Part shown: piece after piece, positions 7,628 through 16,360 of the stretch
How positions within the stretch are numbered: the stretch's first letter is position 1
Layout of the letters: each line of letters opens with the position of its first letter
Origin: WRGT01 sp964450405
Lineage (GTDB): Bacteria > Spirochaetota > UBA4802 > UBA5550
NCBI GenBank assembly: GCA_964450405.1
Contig: CAYVCQ010000019.1
Location: 1-64,000, forward strand
Direction of reading: 5' to 3'
DNA length: 64,000 bases
The notes under the pieces: generated by a model
Seen by the model: only the letters and a program-made list of their open reading frames with translations
Database searches by the model: none
Told to the model about the DNA's origin: nothing
Position numbers and translations under genes: made by a program

Positions 7628-8758
7628 ATGCAGATATTCGGACCTAAGGAACTGCAGAGTGATGTTCTGCAGAAAAATCTCTGTGCAGGCTGCGGTGCAT
7701 GTGTTTCGCTCTGCCCGTACTTTAAAACTCACAGGGGTAAAACTTCAGCGATGTTTCAGTGCTCAAGGGAGAGCGGAAGGTGCAACGCATTCTGTCCAAA
7801 AACCGGTGTCGATCTCGACATTTTATCGGCAACAGTTTTTAACGGCACTTATACAGGTGATGCTCTGGGCAGTTATAAATCTGTTTATGTTTCACAAAAA
7901 AGCACTTCAGCAGGAGAGGGTAACATTCAGAACGGCGGAACAGTTTCCGCTCTTGTGAAATTTGCTCTACAAAGCGGTGCCATAGACTCGGCAATTCTAA
8001 CCGGACGCAAAGGTGCGGTGAGTGTTCCCGAAATTGTAACTGATCCAGATAAAGTTTTCAGCTATGCTTCCTCGAAATACTCCACATCACCTGTGGTTGG
8101 TGAATTCAACAGGGCCGCATCATCGGGCTACAAAAAGATCGGAATTGTAGGTACACCATGTGCTGTTACTGCAGTTGCTAAAATCAGAAGTAATCCGACA
8201 GAAATTGCAGATTTCAGCGACAGGACAGGGATTGTTGTGGGGCTTTTCTGTACATGGGCGCTTGACACGCGGAGTATTGAAAAAATTCTTAAAGATAAAA
8301 TGGATCTTGATTCGCTCCGGAGAGTTGATATCCCGCCTCCACCTGAAGATGTGATGACTTTCACTGATTCCCGACGGGATGTGGTACTCCCTCTTGATGA
8401 AATACGTTCCACTATACCTGCTGCATGCGCATATTGTCATGATATGACCGCGGAGTTTGCAGACATCTCTGTCGGTGCTCTTGAGGTTGCCGGCGGGAAG
8501 AACCGGAATGTTGTTATAATACGCACGGACCGTGGAGAGAAGCTTTATAAAGACGCGGTTGCAGCCGGATATATTCTCGGTTCACCTCTCCCTGAAGGTG
8601 TAATGGCAGGACTCTCTAATGCTTCAATGAATAAAAAGGTCAGGGCTATTACACGCCTGGCAGATGAAAAGATGCTTAACGGTGATGCTGAAAGGCCCGC
8701 GATGATCATTAACACTCCCGCAATGGAGAGCATCCTTCGATATAAAGGAGGTCTGTGA
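7628..8758 (+). CDS. FrhB-like (coenzyme F420 hydrogenase/dehydrogenase beta subunit family) Fe-S protein
   Basis: A 376-residue protein. An N-terminal 4Fe-4S motif has Cys19, 22, 25 and 29, and a second Cys group follows at QCSRESGRCNAFCP. FrhB family N- and C-terminal domains follow, with the conserved GTPCAVTAVAKI and GLFCTWAL segments. Family members are Fe-S flavoproteins that pass electrons between ferredoxin and a second partner; F420 is used only by some lineages and nothing here indicates F420 synthesis. The gene ends at the IorA start (TGATG overlap), so it is probably the electron-transfer partner of the IorAB enzyme. A ferredoxin-linked role is more likely than hydrogenase activity. 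RBS GGGGG precedes the ATG. Confidence 0.85.
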   Translation: MQIFGPKELQSDVLQKNLCAGCGACVSLCPYFKTHRGKTSAMFQCSRESGRCNAFCPKTGVDLDILSATVFNGTYTGDALGSYKSVYVSQKSTSAGEGNIQNGGTVSALVKFALQSGAIDSAILTGRKGAVSVPEIVTDPDKVFSYASSKYSTSPVVGEFNRAASSGYKKIGIVGTPCAVTAVAKIRSNPTEIADFSDRTGIVVGLFCTWALDTRSIEKILKDKMDLDSLRRVDIPPPPEDVMTFTDSRRDVVLPLDEIRSTIPAACAYCHDMTAEFADISVGALEVAGGKNRNVVIIRTDRGEKLYKDAVAAGYILGSPLPEGVMAGLSNASMNKKVRAITRLADEKMLNGDAERPAMIINTPAMESILRYKGGL

Positions 8759-10692
8759 TGTCGATATTAGATTATAAGGATGGTTCAGTTAATCTTCTAA
8801 TGGGGAACGAGGCTATTGCCCGCGGTGCTTTAGAGGCCGGGGTGAGAGTCGCAGCCGGTTATCCCGGTACTCCGTCCTCGGAGATTATTGAAAATCTTGC
8901 CGGTGTTGCAGATAAGGCGGGACTATATGTTGAGTGGTCTGTAAATGAAAAGGTTTCGCTGGAGGTTGCGGCTGCGGCGTCATTTGCCGGACTTCGTTCA
9001 ATGTGCGTTATGAAGCAGAATGGAGTTAATGTTGCTTCTGATTTTCTGCTTCACCTTGCTCTTTCCGGTACAAGGGGCGGTATGGTTCTTGTATCATGCG
9101 ACGATCCCGGTGCTATCTCAAGTGTCAACGAAGGTGAGTCAAGACACTTCGCTAGAATGCTCGAGATTCCTCTTCTTGAGCCGGGTGACTTTCAGGATGC
9201 GAGGGATATGATCAAGTGGGCGTTTGAACTCTCAGAGAAGATTCACAACGTGGTGATGGTGCGTTCTGTAACAAGACTTTCTCATGCCAGCGGAAATGTC
9301 AGGGTAGGTGCTCTCCCTGTAAATGAGAACAAGGCGTATTTCAGTTTCGGAAGTCATCTGCTTGATCCGCTGAACGGTCCCGTTATTACAGCTCCGGTTG
9401 CCATGAGGCATAGACAACAGCAGGAAAAGATTAAAACGATTAATGAAATTTTTGAAACATCAGAATTCAATATATATACTGGGCCCGATAAGCCGGAACT
9501 CCTGATTATTACCGGCAGTGCATGTAATCTCTACAGCAGAGAGGCTGTGAACATTCTTGGTCTTGATAAACGTGCTGGTATACTTAAACTCGGGACAACT
9601 TTTCCTCTTCCTGAACGATTAGTAAAGAAACATGTTGAGGCCGCAGGAGCAGTTCTATTTGTAGAGGAGGTGCTTCCCTTTATCGAAGATCTGACAAAGA
9701 TTTGCGCTGCAACATGGGGAGCTGCGGGACAGAAACCGTATTACGGTAAGTACGATGGATCAATACCTACGGTGAACGAGCTCAATCCTGATATTATAAT
9801 CAACGCGCTTGCAAAGATTATGGGGATTGAATACCGCGCGGTGACGGAGGAGTATGAAAAGAAAGGAACAATTCTTTCTTTTACCGGAGCTCCAAACAGG
9901 GAGCTTACATTCTGTCCCGGCTGTCCTCACCGGGCTTCGTTCTGGTCGATCAACAATGCGCTGGCCCTTAACGGAAAAGGGGGGTTTGTCTGCGGTGATA
10001 TAGGCTGTTACACTCTGGGTATACTTGGCGCTGGATTTAATGCTATTAAAACTGCTCATGCCATGGGCTCGGGAACCGGGATTGCCAGCGGTTTTGGAAA
10101 ACTGGGGCAGTTTGGAATGGAGCAGAAGGCTGTCGCTGTTTGTGGAGACTCTACGTTTTTTCATGCTGTAATGCCTGCACTGGTAAATGCGGTACATGTT
10201 AAATCAGACATGATGCTGATAGTTTTTGACAATCGCGGTACTGCAATGACCGGATTTCAGCCTCATCCGGGTACAGAGAATGATGCCATGGGAAATGTCG
10301 TTAATGCAATTGATATAGAGAGTATATGCCGCGCAATCGGAGCCGAAGTTCATGTTGGTGACCCGTTTAATCTCGCTGTGACTCAGAATCAGATTCTTGA
10401 CCTTGTAGATAACGGAACAGGCGCAAGGGTACTTATACTGAAGCAGAGCTGTGCGCTTAGTCCCGGGAAAAAAGGTAAAAAGAAATACGAGATGTCGGTC
10501 GATGAATCTCTCTGCCGCGGCGAGAATTGCGGGTGCAGCAGATTCTGTACAAAGGTGTTCCGGTGCCCGGGACTTGTATGGAACAGGGACAAAGGTATCT
10601 CTATGATAGATAGCGTTATCTGTGCCGGATGCGGTGTCTGTGAGGGCATATGTCCATCAGGAGCAATTAAGAAAGTGGAGGTCGCGGTATGA
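8758..10692 (+). CDS. iorA: Indolepyruvate ferredoxin oxidoreductase, alpha subunit
   Basis: A 644-residue protein from the ATG at 8758, 7 nt after AAGGAGG; a GTG one codon upstream is the alternative. The order of domains is that of IorA: an N-terminal pyrimidine-binding domain (GYPGTPSSEIIENLAG), then a TPP-binding domain with FCPGCPHRASFW, GDIGCYTLG and the GDS...DNRGTAM motif (near 463-493), then a C-terminal ferredoxin-like domain with Cys groups including CAGCGVCEGICP (near 620). The enzyme decarboxylates aryl-pyruvates to aryl-acetyl-CoA with reduction of ferredoxin, in the cytoplasm. It forms a complex with IorB, whose gene overlaps by 4 nt. Confidence 0.95.
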   Translation: MSILDYKDGSVNLLMGNEAIARGALEAGVRVAAGYPGTPSSEIIENLAGVADKAGLYVEWSVNEKVSLEVAAAASFAGLRSMCVMKQNGVNVASDFLLHLALSGTRGGMVLVSCDDPGAISSVNEGESRHFARMLEIPLLEPGDFQDARDMIKWAFELSEKIHNVVMVRSVTRLSHASGNVRVGALPVNENKAYFSFGSHLLDPLNGPVITAPVAMRHRQQQEKIKTINEIFETSEFNIYTGPDKPELLIITGSACNLYSREAVNILGLDKRAGILKLGTTFPLPERLVKKHVEAAGAVLFVEEVLPFIEDLTKICAATWGAAGQKPYYGKYDGSIPTVNELNPDIIINALAKIMGIEYRAVTEEYEKKGTILSFTGAPNRELTFCPGCPHRASFWSINNALALNGKGGFVCGDIGCYTLGILGAGFNAIKTAHAMGSGTGIASGFGKLGQFGMEQKAVAVCGDSTFFHAVMPALVNAVHVKSDMMLIVFDNRGTAMTGFQPHPGTENDAMGNVVNAIDIESICRAIGAEVHVGDPFNLAVTQNQILDLVDNGTGARVLILKQSCALSPGKKGKKKYEMSVDESLCRGENCGCSRFCTKVFRCPGLVWNRDKGISMIDSVICAGCGVCEGICPSGAIKKVEVAV

Positions 10693-11294
10693 TAAGGGAC
10701 CCGTACAATATAATTATTACAGGTGTCGGCGGCCAGGGGAATGTTATGGCTGCCAGAATTATCGGTAACATGCTGGCGCTTCGGGGTTTGTATGTAACTA
10801 TAGGTGAAACATTCGGTGCATCTCAACGGGGAGGTTCGGTTATGAGTCATCTCCGCGTATCAGAGAAATCTGCATGGAGTCCGCAGATCCCTAAGGGTAG
10901 GGCAGATCTTGTTGTGGCTCTTGAGCCGGTTGAGTCTCTCCGAGTTATGGCGCAGTACGGCAATGAGCAGACTGCCGTTGTAAGCAATACACGGCCGGTA
11001 TATCCCGTGGGTGTAATCTGCGGCGACTTTAAATATCCATCATTGGAAGAGCTTAGTGCCTCGCTGAAACAGCTCTGCAGTAATATACATTTTGTTGATG
11101 CCACTGAAGAGGCTATAAAACTGGGTAATCCTATTTTAAGCAATGTGATAATGATCGGTGCTGTTGCCGGGCTCGGTGTTCTCCCCGTTGAAGATTCCGA
11201 TTTTGAAAAGGTTATGTCGGCATATCTCCCTGCGAAGAAGATGGCTGTTAATATGGAAGGATTTAATCTGGGGAAGAGACTTGCTGTGGTGTAA
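10689..11294 (+). CDS. iorB: Indolepyruvate oxidoreductase, beta subunit
   Basis: A 201-residue protein belonging to the gamma-type domain of 2-oxoacid:ferredoxin oxidoreductases. The GVGGQGNVMAARIIGNML motif (residues 12-29) and ETFGASQRGGSVMSHLR are diagnostic. It completes the active enzyme with IorA; its ATGA overlap with iorA indicates translational coupling and a fixed stoichiometry. The C-terminal half contains the GNPILSNVIMIGAVAGLG segment typical of IorB. A 26-bp-arm palindrome follows 23 nt after the stop, which may end or weaken transcription before the GlcD-like gene. Confidence 0.94.
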   Translation: MIRDPYNIIITGVGGQGNVMAARIIGNMLALRGLYVTIGETFGASQRGGSVMSHLRVSEKSAWSPQIPKGRADLVVALEPVESLRVMAQYGNEQTAVVSNTRPVYPVGVICGDFKYPSLEELSASLKQLCSNIHFVDATEEAIKLGNPILSNVIMIGAVAGLGVLPVEDSDFEKVMSAYLPAKKMAVNMEGFNLGKRLAVV

Positions 11295-11317
11295 TTTTTG
11301 TTAAAACCCTGCTGTCA

Positions 11318-11379
11318 GGCCCCCGCACCCCCGGAGGGGGCAAGGAATTTGCTTTGCCCCCTCCGGGGGTGCGGGGGCC
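11318..11379. repeat. Perfect palindrome with 26-bp GC-rich arms (CCCCCTCCGGGGG family)
   Basis: Left arm 11318-11343 and right arm 11354-11379 are exact complements around a 10-nt loop. Each arm itself contains the sub-palindrome CCCCCGGAGGGGG. Related arms occur at 40342-40507 and 44424-44535, so this is a dispersed element. No U-tract follows, but a stem this stable could still attenuate transcription between iorB and the GlcD-like gene. Confidence 0.9.
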
Positions 11380-11419
11380 GGGGGATAACCGTGTTATACA
11401 GTGAATTACAGGAGGCTAT

Positions 11420-12814
11420 ATGTCATCATTAGGGAAAGATCTTAGAAAAATTATACGATCAGATCAGGTGCTTGATCAGATAGAGGATGTTTCTGCTTAC
11501 GCGAATGATGCTACATACTATATAGTGAAAAAAAATCCCGATGCTGTAGTACTCCCAGAATCTACAGCAGATGTAAGTGCTGTGATGAAATATGCCTCGG
11601 CTAAAAGGATACCTGTTGTGCCTCGCGGTGCCGGGAGCGGACTCGCGGGAGGGTGTACCCCGATACATGGCGGTATTGTTGTTGATATGAAAAGAATGAA
11701 CAGTATTGTCGAAATTGATGCACGGAATATGACCGCTACCGTTGAAGGGGGAGTGGTGCTGGGAAACTTTGTGAAAAAGGTTGAACGGATGGGTCTCTTT
11801 TATCCGCCTGATCCGCAGAGTTCACAGGTTTGTACTATCGGCGGGAATATCGCAACAAGGGCCGGAGGGCCGCGCGGTGTGAAGTACGGAACTACGGAAC
11901 GCTATGTTACCGGAGTTGAAGCTGTTATGGCCGATGGCACTGTGATAACTCCCGGCGGGAAAGTAGTTAAGCAGTCCAGCGGTTATGATCTTACACATCT
12001 CTTTACAGGGTCCGAGGGTACTCTCTGTGTAATAACAAAGGGTATGCTGAGGCTTCTACCTCTCCCTAAGGCGAAAAGAACAATTATTGTTACATGCGCC
12101 AGTTCAGACCAGGCGGCGGAGATTGTATCTGAAGTAATCGCCCGTGGCGCTGTCCCTGCAATGCTTGAATTTCTGATAAAAATTGCAGTGATTGCAATGA
12201 ACAACTATATTAAACCGCCGATACCGCTTAATGGTGAAGCATATCTTCTTATGGAGATAGATGGAACTGAAACGCAGGTCGACGTTGATGCCGCTGAAAT
12301 TGAGAAAGTCTGCATAGAACTTGGCGCACATGATGTCCGGATAATCAGAAATCCGGAAGAGAGCAGTACATACTGGTATGCAAGATCAAGACTTTATCCG
12401 CTGATGACAACTATTTTTAAAAGGGTAATAACAGAAGATATTACTGTTCCAAGGGATAAAATTCCTGAACTGGTGAGGAGAATACAGTCAATCGCGGTAT
12501 CAGTCGGTGTTTCAATCGGTCTAGCCGGACATGCTGGAGACGGGAATATTCATCCAACGATTCTTCAGAGTGAGATCAGCGAAGAGATGTCCCGCAAAGC
12601 GGAGCAGGCGATTGAAGAGATAATAAAGGCTGGGCTTGACCTGAAAGGAACTATTTCCGGGGAGCATGGTATAGGTATCCATAAGAATAAATTTCTGGAA
12701 CTAGAGCATGGCCGTGATCAGGTGGAAATAATGAAAAATATCAAGAGGGCGCTTGACCCGTTTAATATAATGAATCCCGGGAAGATCTGGATAGAAACCG
12801 GAGGTTCATTATGA
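11420..12814 (+). CDS. FAD-linked 2-hydroxy-acid dehydrogenase (GlcD/D-lactate dehydrogenase type)
   Basis: A 464-residue protein of typical GlcD length. The FAD-binding domain (residues 40-220) has VVPRGAGSGLAGGCTP, the CTIGGNIATRAGGPRGVKYG segment and HLFTGSEGTLCVIT. The C-terminal cap domain ends with GHAGDGNIHPT, GTISGEHGIG and NIMNPGKIW, all conserved in this oxidase family. It oxidises a D-2-hydroxy acid (glycolate, lactate or an aryl-lactate) to the 2-oxo acid and passes electrons to the Fe-S partner encoded next, with which it overlaps by 4 nt. A GGAGG site precedes the ATG. The position after iorAB suggests that the 2-oxo-acid product feeds the oxidoreductase; this is inference. Confidence 0.92.
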   Translation: MSSLGKDLRKIIRSDQVLDQIEDVSAYANDATYYIVKKNPDAVVLPESTADVSAVMKYASAKRIPVVPRGAGSGLAGGCTPIHGGIVVDMKRMNSIVEIDARNMTATVEGGVVLGNFVKKVERMGLFYPPDPQSSQVCTIGGNIATRAGGPRGVKYGTTERYVTGVEAVMADGTVITPGGKVVKQSSGYDLTHLFTGSEGTLCVITKGMLRLLPLPKAKRTIIVTCASSDQAAEIVSEVIARGAVPAMLEFLIKIAVIAMNNYIKPPIPLNGEAYLLMEIDGTETQVDVDAAEIEKVCIELGAHDVRIIRNPEESSTYWYARSRLYPLMTTIFKRVITEDITVPRDKIPELVRRIQSIAVSVGVSIGLAGHAGDGNIHPTILQSEISEEMSRKAEQAIEEIIKAGLDLKGTISGEHGIGIHKNKFLELEHGRDQVEIMKNIKRALDPFNIMNPGKIWIETGGSL

Positions 12815-14004
12815 AACTTGATGATTATTCTGAATCAATAAAAAAATGTTCACAATGCAATTTCTGCCAGGCTGCATGTCCCGTGTATAAGGCAAAGGCA
12901 TCGGAGAACTGGCTCGCCCGTCACAGACTTAATCTGATTCGCGAGGTAATGATTGATAAAACAATGCCCGACACGGAAAGATTCAGGGAGATAATCGACA
13001 AATGCATGCTCTGTACAAGCTGCTCGCAATATTGTTCAAGCGGAGTTCCCATTGATGAAATAATAATCTCTGCAAGGGGTAAACTTATAGAAAATGAAAA
13101 AGGGTTCGCTTCAATAAAGCGAGGAGTTATGGCCAAAGTTCTGAAGGAAAAGGGAACACGCAGCATAATGATTAAAGCGGGATCTGTTGCTCAAAAACTC
13201 GGTCTTGGCAGTGATGTTCCAAAATTCACTTCAAAGCCTTTTGAAGAGCGGATGTCGGGAACGATTAAAACAAATGTCGAAAAAAAAGGGACTGTTGCGT
13301 ATTACTACGGCTGCGGTACAAATCTTATCTATCCTGAAACCGGCGAGGCGCTTGTGAAACTTATGACCGCCAACGGATATGATGTTGTAATCCCGGGTAA
13401 TATTACCTGCTGCGGTGTACCAGTCATTGCCGAGGGTGATATTGATGAGGCTGCCGGGATGATGCGGGGGAATATTGAAGCTTTATCAGCGATAGAGTGT
13501 GATGCCGTTGTGATGGAATGCTCATCCTGTATGATGATGTTTATGAAGAAGAGCGTGAAGTTGTTTCCAAAAGACGACCCGCTGCAGGAAAAGATTAATG
13601 TGCTTAACGGAAAGATCAAGGGAGCGATGAATTTTCTGAACAGCGTGATTACAAAGAAATCAGAGAGAAAAGATGGTGCTGCGTTTACATATCATGTTCC
13701 ATGCCATAAGGAAAAGTTTTCAAATTCTGAATTCGACGTAGTTGAACTTGTTTCAAAGGTCACAGGAGCAGAGTACAAAGTGATGGATAATCCCGAGTTG
13801 TGCTGCGGTGCCGGAGGTGCTTACTATATGAAGAATGCTGATATCAGCAGAAAGATAAGGTCGACAAAGATTGATGAAATAAAAAAAACCGGTGCCCGGG
13901 TTGTACTAACAGAATGTCCCATGTGCAGGTTCTATATAAAGAATGGTATGCCGGAGATCGATGTACAGCATCCCCTTGAGTATATTTTGGGGAGTGTGAA
14001 ATAA
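12811..14004 (+). CDS. GlcF/heterodisulfide-reductase-like Fe-S protein
   Basis: A 397-residue protein. Two 4Fe-4S ferredoxin motifs lie at the N-terminus (Cys13, 16, 19, 23 and Cys65, 68, 71, 75). Two CCG domains follow, with CCGVPVIAEGDIDEA near 205 and CCGAGGAYYMKNADIS near 330, plus MECSSCMMMF and TECPMCRFY as their upstream Cys pairs. This is the layout of GlcF and of the Fe-S subunits that accept electrons from GlcD-type flavoproteins and pass them to quinone or another carrier. No membrane segment is present, so the final acceptor is unknown. Translationally coupled to the flavoprotein by ATGA. Confidence 0.92.
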   Translation: MKLDDYSESIKKCSQCNFCQAACPVYKAKASENWLARHRLNLIREVMIDKTMPDTERFREIIDKCMLCTSCSQYCSSGVPIDEIIISARGKLIENEKGFASIKRGVMAKVLKEKGTRSIMIKAGSVAQKLGLGSDVPKFTSKPFEERMSGTIKTNVEKKGTVAYYYGCGTNLIYPETGEALVKLMTANGYDVVIPGNITCCGVPVIAEGDIDEAAGMMRGNIEALSAIECDAVVMECSSCMMMFMKKSVKLFPKDDPLQEKINVLNGKIKGAMNFLNSVITKKSERKDGAAFTYHVPCHKEKFSNSEFDVVELVSKVTGAEYKVMDNPELCCGAGGAYYMKNADISRKIRSTKIDEIKKTGARVVLTECPMCRFYIKNGMPEIDVQHPLEYILGSVK

Positions 14005-14027
14005 TAGAAGATCTTTAAACTGATTTT

Positions 14028-14414
14028 CTATAAACGATTCCGGATTGCATCTACCAGATCAGAGGTATCAAAATATACTTCGTTTCTTGTGATCCGGTTG
14101 TGGTCTATCTCAACTATATCCATCCCGTATTCCATAATCATTTTATCTCCAACAGGGATGACTGCTTCCCACTTGAGCAGAAATCCTTTTTCGTTAGGGA
14201 ATAGTTCTTTATAATACCAGCGCCAGTCCGGATTATTTTTAAGCAGCTTTTTGAAGTATGGAAATATTTCCCCGTGACCATTGAGCCCTTTTTTTACCGT
14301 GGGATCTGAATAGTGTGAGTCGGGTGCATAAAAGCCGATAAGTTTTTCGGGATCATTTCCTGACCAGGCCGGGAGCCAGTTGTTACAGAATTTTTCCGCC
14401 TCTGTTAAGTTCAT
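14028..14414 (-). CDS. NTF2-like/SnoaL-like domain protein
   Basis: The ATG at 14414 has GGAG six bases upstream and is preferred to a TTG two codons earlier. The 128-residue product has the NTF2-like pattern: N-terminal helix (AEKFCNNWLPAWSGNDPEKL), then YAPDSHYSDPTVKKG and four strands including GFLLKWEAVIPVG. Such proteins form cone-shaped dimers that bind small hydrophobic ligands or act as isomerases or hydrolases, and sequence alone does not decide which. It is convergent with the GlcF-like gene, 23 nt from its stop codon, and monocistronic. Confidence 0.8.
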   Translation of the reverse strand: MNLTEAEKFCNNWLPAWSGNDPEKLIGFYAPDSHYSDPTVKKGLNGHGEIFPYFKKLLKNNPDWRWYYKELFPNEKGFLLKWEAVIPVGDKMIMEYGMDIVEIDHNRITRNEVYFDTSDLVDAIRNRL

Positions 14415-14482
14415 AATCAACTCCTGTAATTGATTCTATTTATAAACTAATTAGCATCTCACGATCGAATTAGTTTTAATTT

Positions 14483-14602
14483 GTCATTTCGAAGGAGCTG
14501 AGAAAAAAACTTTGTGAAACGACACCTTTAGCGACTGAGAAATCTGCTGTCTAATACTATTAGATTTCTCACCCCGAAAAATAAAAGGGGGATTCGAAAT
14601 GA
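14483..14602. repeat. Inverted intergenic repeat, TCATTTCGA type
   Basis: The element opens with GTCATTTCGA (14483-14492) and closes with its exact complement TCGAAATGAC (14593-14602). Inside are two further complementary segments (actgagaaatct and agatttctca). It sits alone in the 300-nt space between the NTF2-like gene and the broken radical SAM gene. The terminal-inverted-repeat layout without a coding capacity is MITE-like. Confidence 0.75.
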
Positions 14603-14728
14603 CATTGGTCTAAATCAATCGTTAAACGTTATAATGAATTTGATATTTCATGAAATATACTTATACGGAATGTATAAAGCAAAGAGAATTTAAATATTTT
14701 TAAATAAATTGTTCGACGATAAAAATTT

Positions 14729-16033
14729 TCAAGGCATCAGCTTCCCCTTTATGCATGATATGATGTCTAATAAACTATCATCATCAGCGTTATCGACAAT
14801 AAACATTCCATTTCTGATATAAGGTGACAGCATTGAGAAGATATCCTCAGTCAATCCGCCATATTGACCTGTAAAAGATTCAATTCTTGATCTGATGCTG
14901 AATTCAATTTTATCTCTCGAGGATAAAGACAGATATGCATCGATCACTCTCAGCATGTAATCTCTGTCGTAAGGGAGTGTGCCGTTGATGTTGAGTAAGT
15001 TCGTGGCGCTGTCACTGACAATTTCGGTCCGGCAGGTTGTTTCTGAAACAATGGTCCGTATTTCTCTGGCCACATCCTCCTCGGATGCTTCAGTAAAAGT
15101 GCCATCTTTTTTCATCCGGTCAAGTCCTGTACCGGGAAAAATTTCAAGAGTCCGAAGCCGTACAAAATCCGGTTCTATCCGGCTCAGTACTTTTGCAGTT
15201 TCAATGCCGTTCTCAGAAGATAACGCTCTCCCGCCAAGTCCGGGCATTACATAGACCGAGCAGGATATACCCGCTTCTTTAACTTTCAGTGCGCCGTTTA
15301 TATGATCTTCGGAGGTTTCTCCTTTTGACACAAGTTCAAGTATTCTGTCACTGCCGCTTTCCAGGCCAAAATGAACACGGTTAATGCTTGAAGCCGAATA
15401 CTTCTTCAAATCATCAAGTGTTCTTAATTTAGCGGCACTTTTTGTTCTTCCATAGATTGTGATCCGGTTTATAGATGGGAATGTTTCTTTTACAAGTGAA
15501 GCAGCTTTTGCAATAAACTCCGGCTTGAGTATAAGCGAATCCGCATCGCCAAAAAAACAGTTTCGTCCGCCTGCCATGCGCCATGAAAAGATATGAGTGA
15601 AACTGTCTTCAGTTGGAGGTTTATCTTTAAACCAGGAGAGGAACCATCTCATTCTTTCATCAAGATCGGGTGAATCTTCAAGATCATTGCTTTTTTCACT
15701 CATTGATGAAATGATACCTGACTTAAACCGGGCTCGCTTTACATCGGCAATTAGTGAATAGAGGGATGATTGATTGTAGGTTGACGATGGTAAACCTGAA
15801 ATACCTTTCTCCGAAAGAAGGGTATCAATCTACTTAGCCCGGGAAATATCCTTCTCTACATCTTCAATCAGTCTTTTTGAAAATCTGGAACCTGTTTTAT
15901 AAACCGGACAGAAGCCGCATCTGTTCCAATAACAATTTCGTGTTAATCTGAATGTAAGACTGCTGTTTTCTGTAGGGGGACGGATCGACGATATTTCAAA
16001 CGGTTCAATTTCCGAATAATTATCAATCAGCAT
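14729..16033 (-). pseudogene. Radical SAM protein gene interrupted by one in-frame amber codon
   Basis: The frame starts at ATG 16033 behind a GGAGGATC site and carries the radical SAM motif CX4CX2C (Cys34, 39, 42). It is stopped by TAG at codon 68 (15832-15830) and then stays open in the same frame to 14729. The full frame would be 434 residues, with a complete barrel: TIYGRTKSAAKL, INRVHFGLESGSD and SVYVMPGLGG resemble Elp3/HemN-like radical SAM cores. No frameshift or deletion is visible, and the internal ATG at 15703 has no ribosome binding site. The simplest reading is a recent CAG-to-TAG nonsense change. Suppression, or two separately made fragments, are the alternatives. Function unknown. 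Confidence 0.75.
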
Positions 16034-16280
16034 AACTGATCCTCCGGATGTGTAGAGTCTGCATTAATATATTTAAAAATTAATTCATAAATAAAGAAAG
16101 TCAACAAGGAAATGCCGAGGGTTTGAATCTGTTTTTTAATATCTTGAATTACAATTCTTTGAAAACCGGGACTGATATAATTTCAAGAATGTTTTTTTAA
16201 AAGTAGTTTTAAAAAAATTGTACCAGTTGGTAAGGTGCAAAATAAAATATGGTGTTTATTTTTTAATTTTTAAGAATGAT

Positions 16281-16309
16281 TTGACTTTTACTGAAATATA
16301 TCTTATTTA
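16281..16309 (+). promoter_or_regulatory. Possible promoter of the ABC/VWA/OmpA locus
   Basis: TTGACT at 16281-16286 is followed after 17 nt by a weak TATTTA. The gene starts at 16361 behind GGGGGAG. The surrounding stretch 16034-16360 is AT-rich and holds no open frame; apart from this site and a run of A/T tracts I see nothing in it. Confidence 0.35.
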
Positions 16310-16360
16310 TATTCAAATTATATCAATTAATAGATGCATTGGAATACTAAAGGGGGAGTT

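Noticed and set aside
7628..8758. F420-dependent hydrogenase subunit
   Set aside because: No hydrogenase large or small subunit and no F420 synthesis genes are seen; the overlap with iorA fits a ferredoxin partner better.
15830..15832. TAG as a pyrrolysine codon
   Set aside because: Pyrrolysine occurs mainly in methylamine methyltransferases; no pyl genes or methylamine genes are in the window and the site is not at a known Pyl position in radical SAM proteins.
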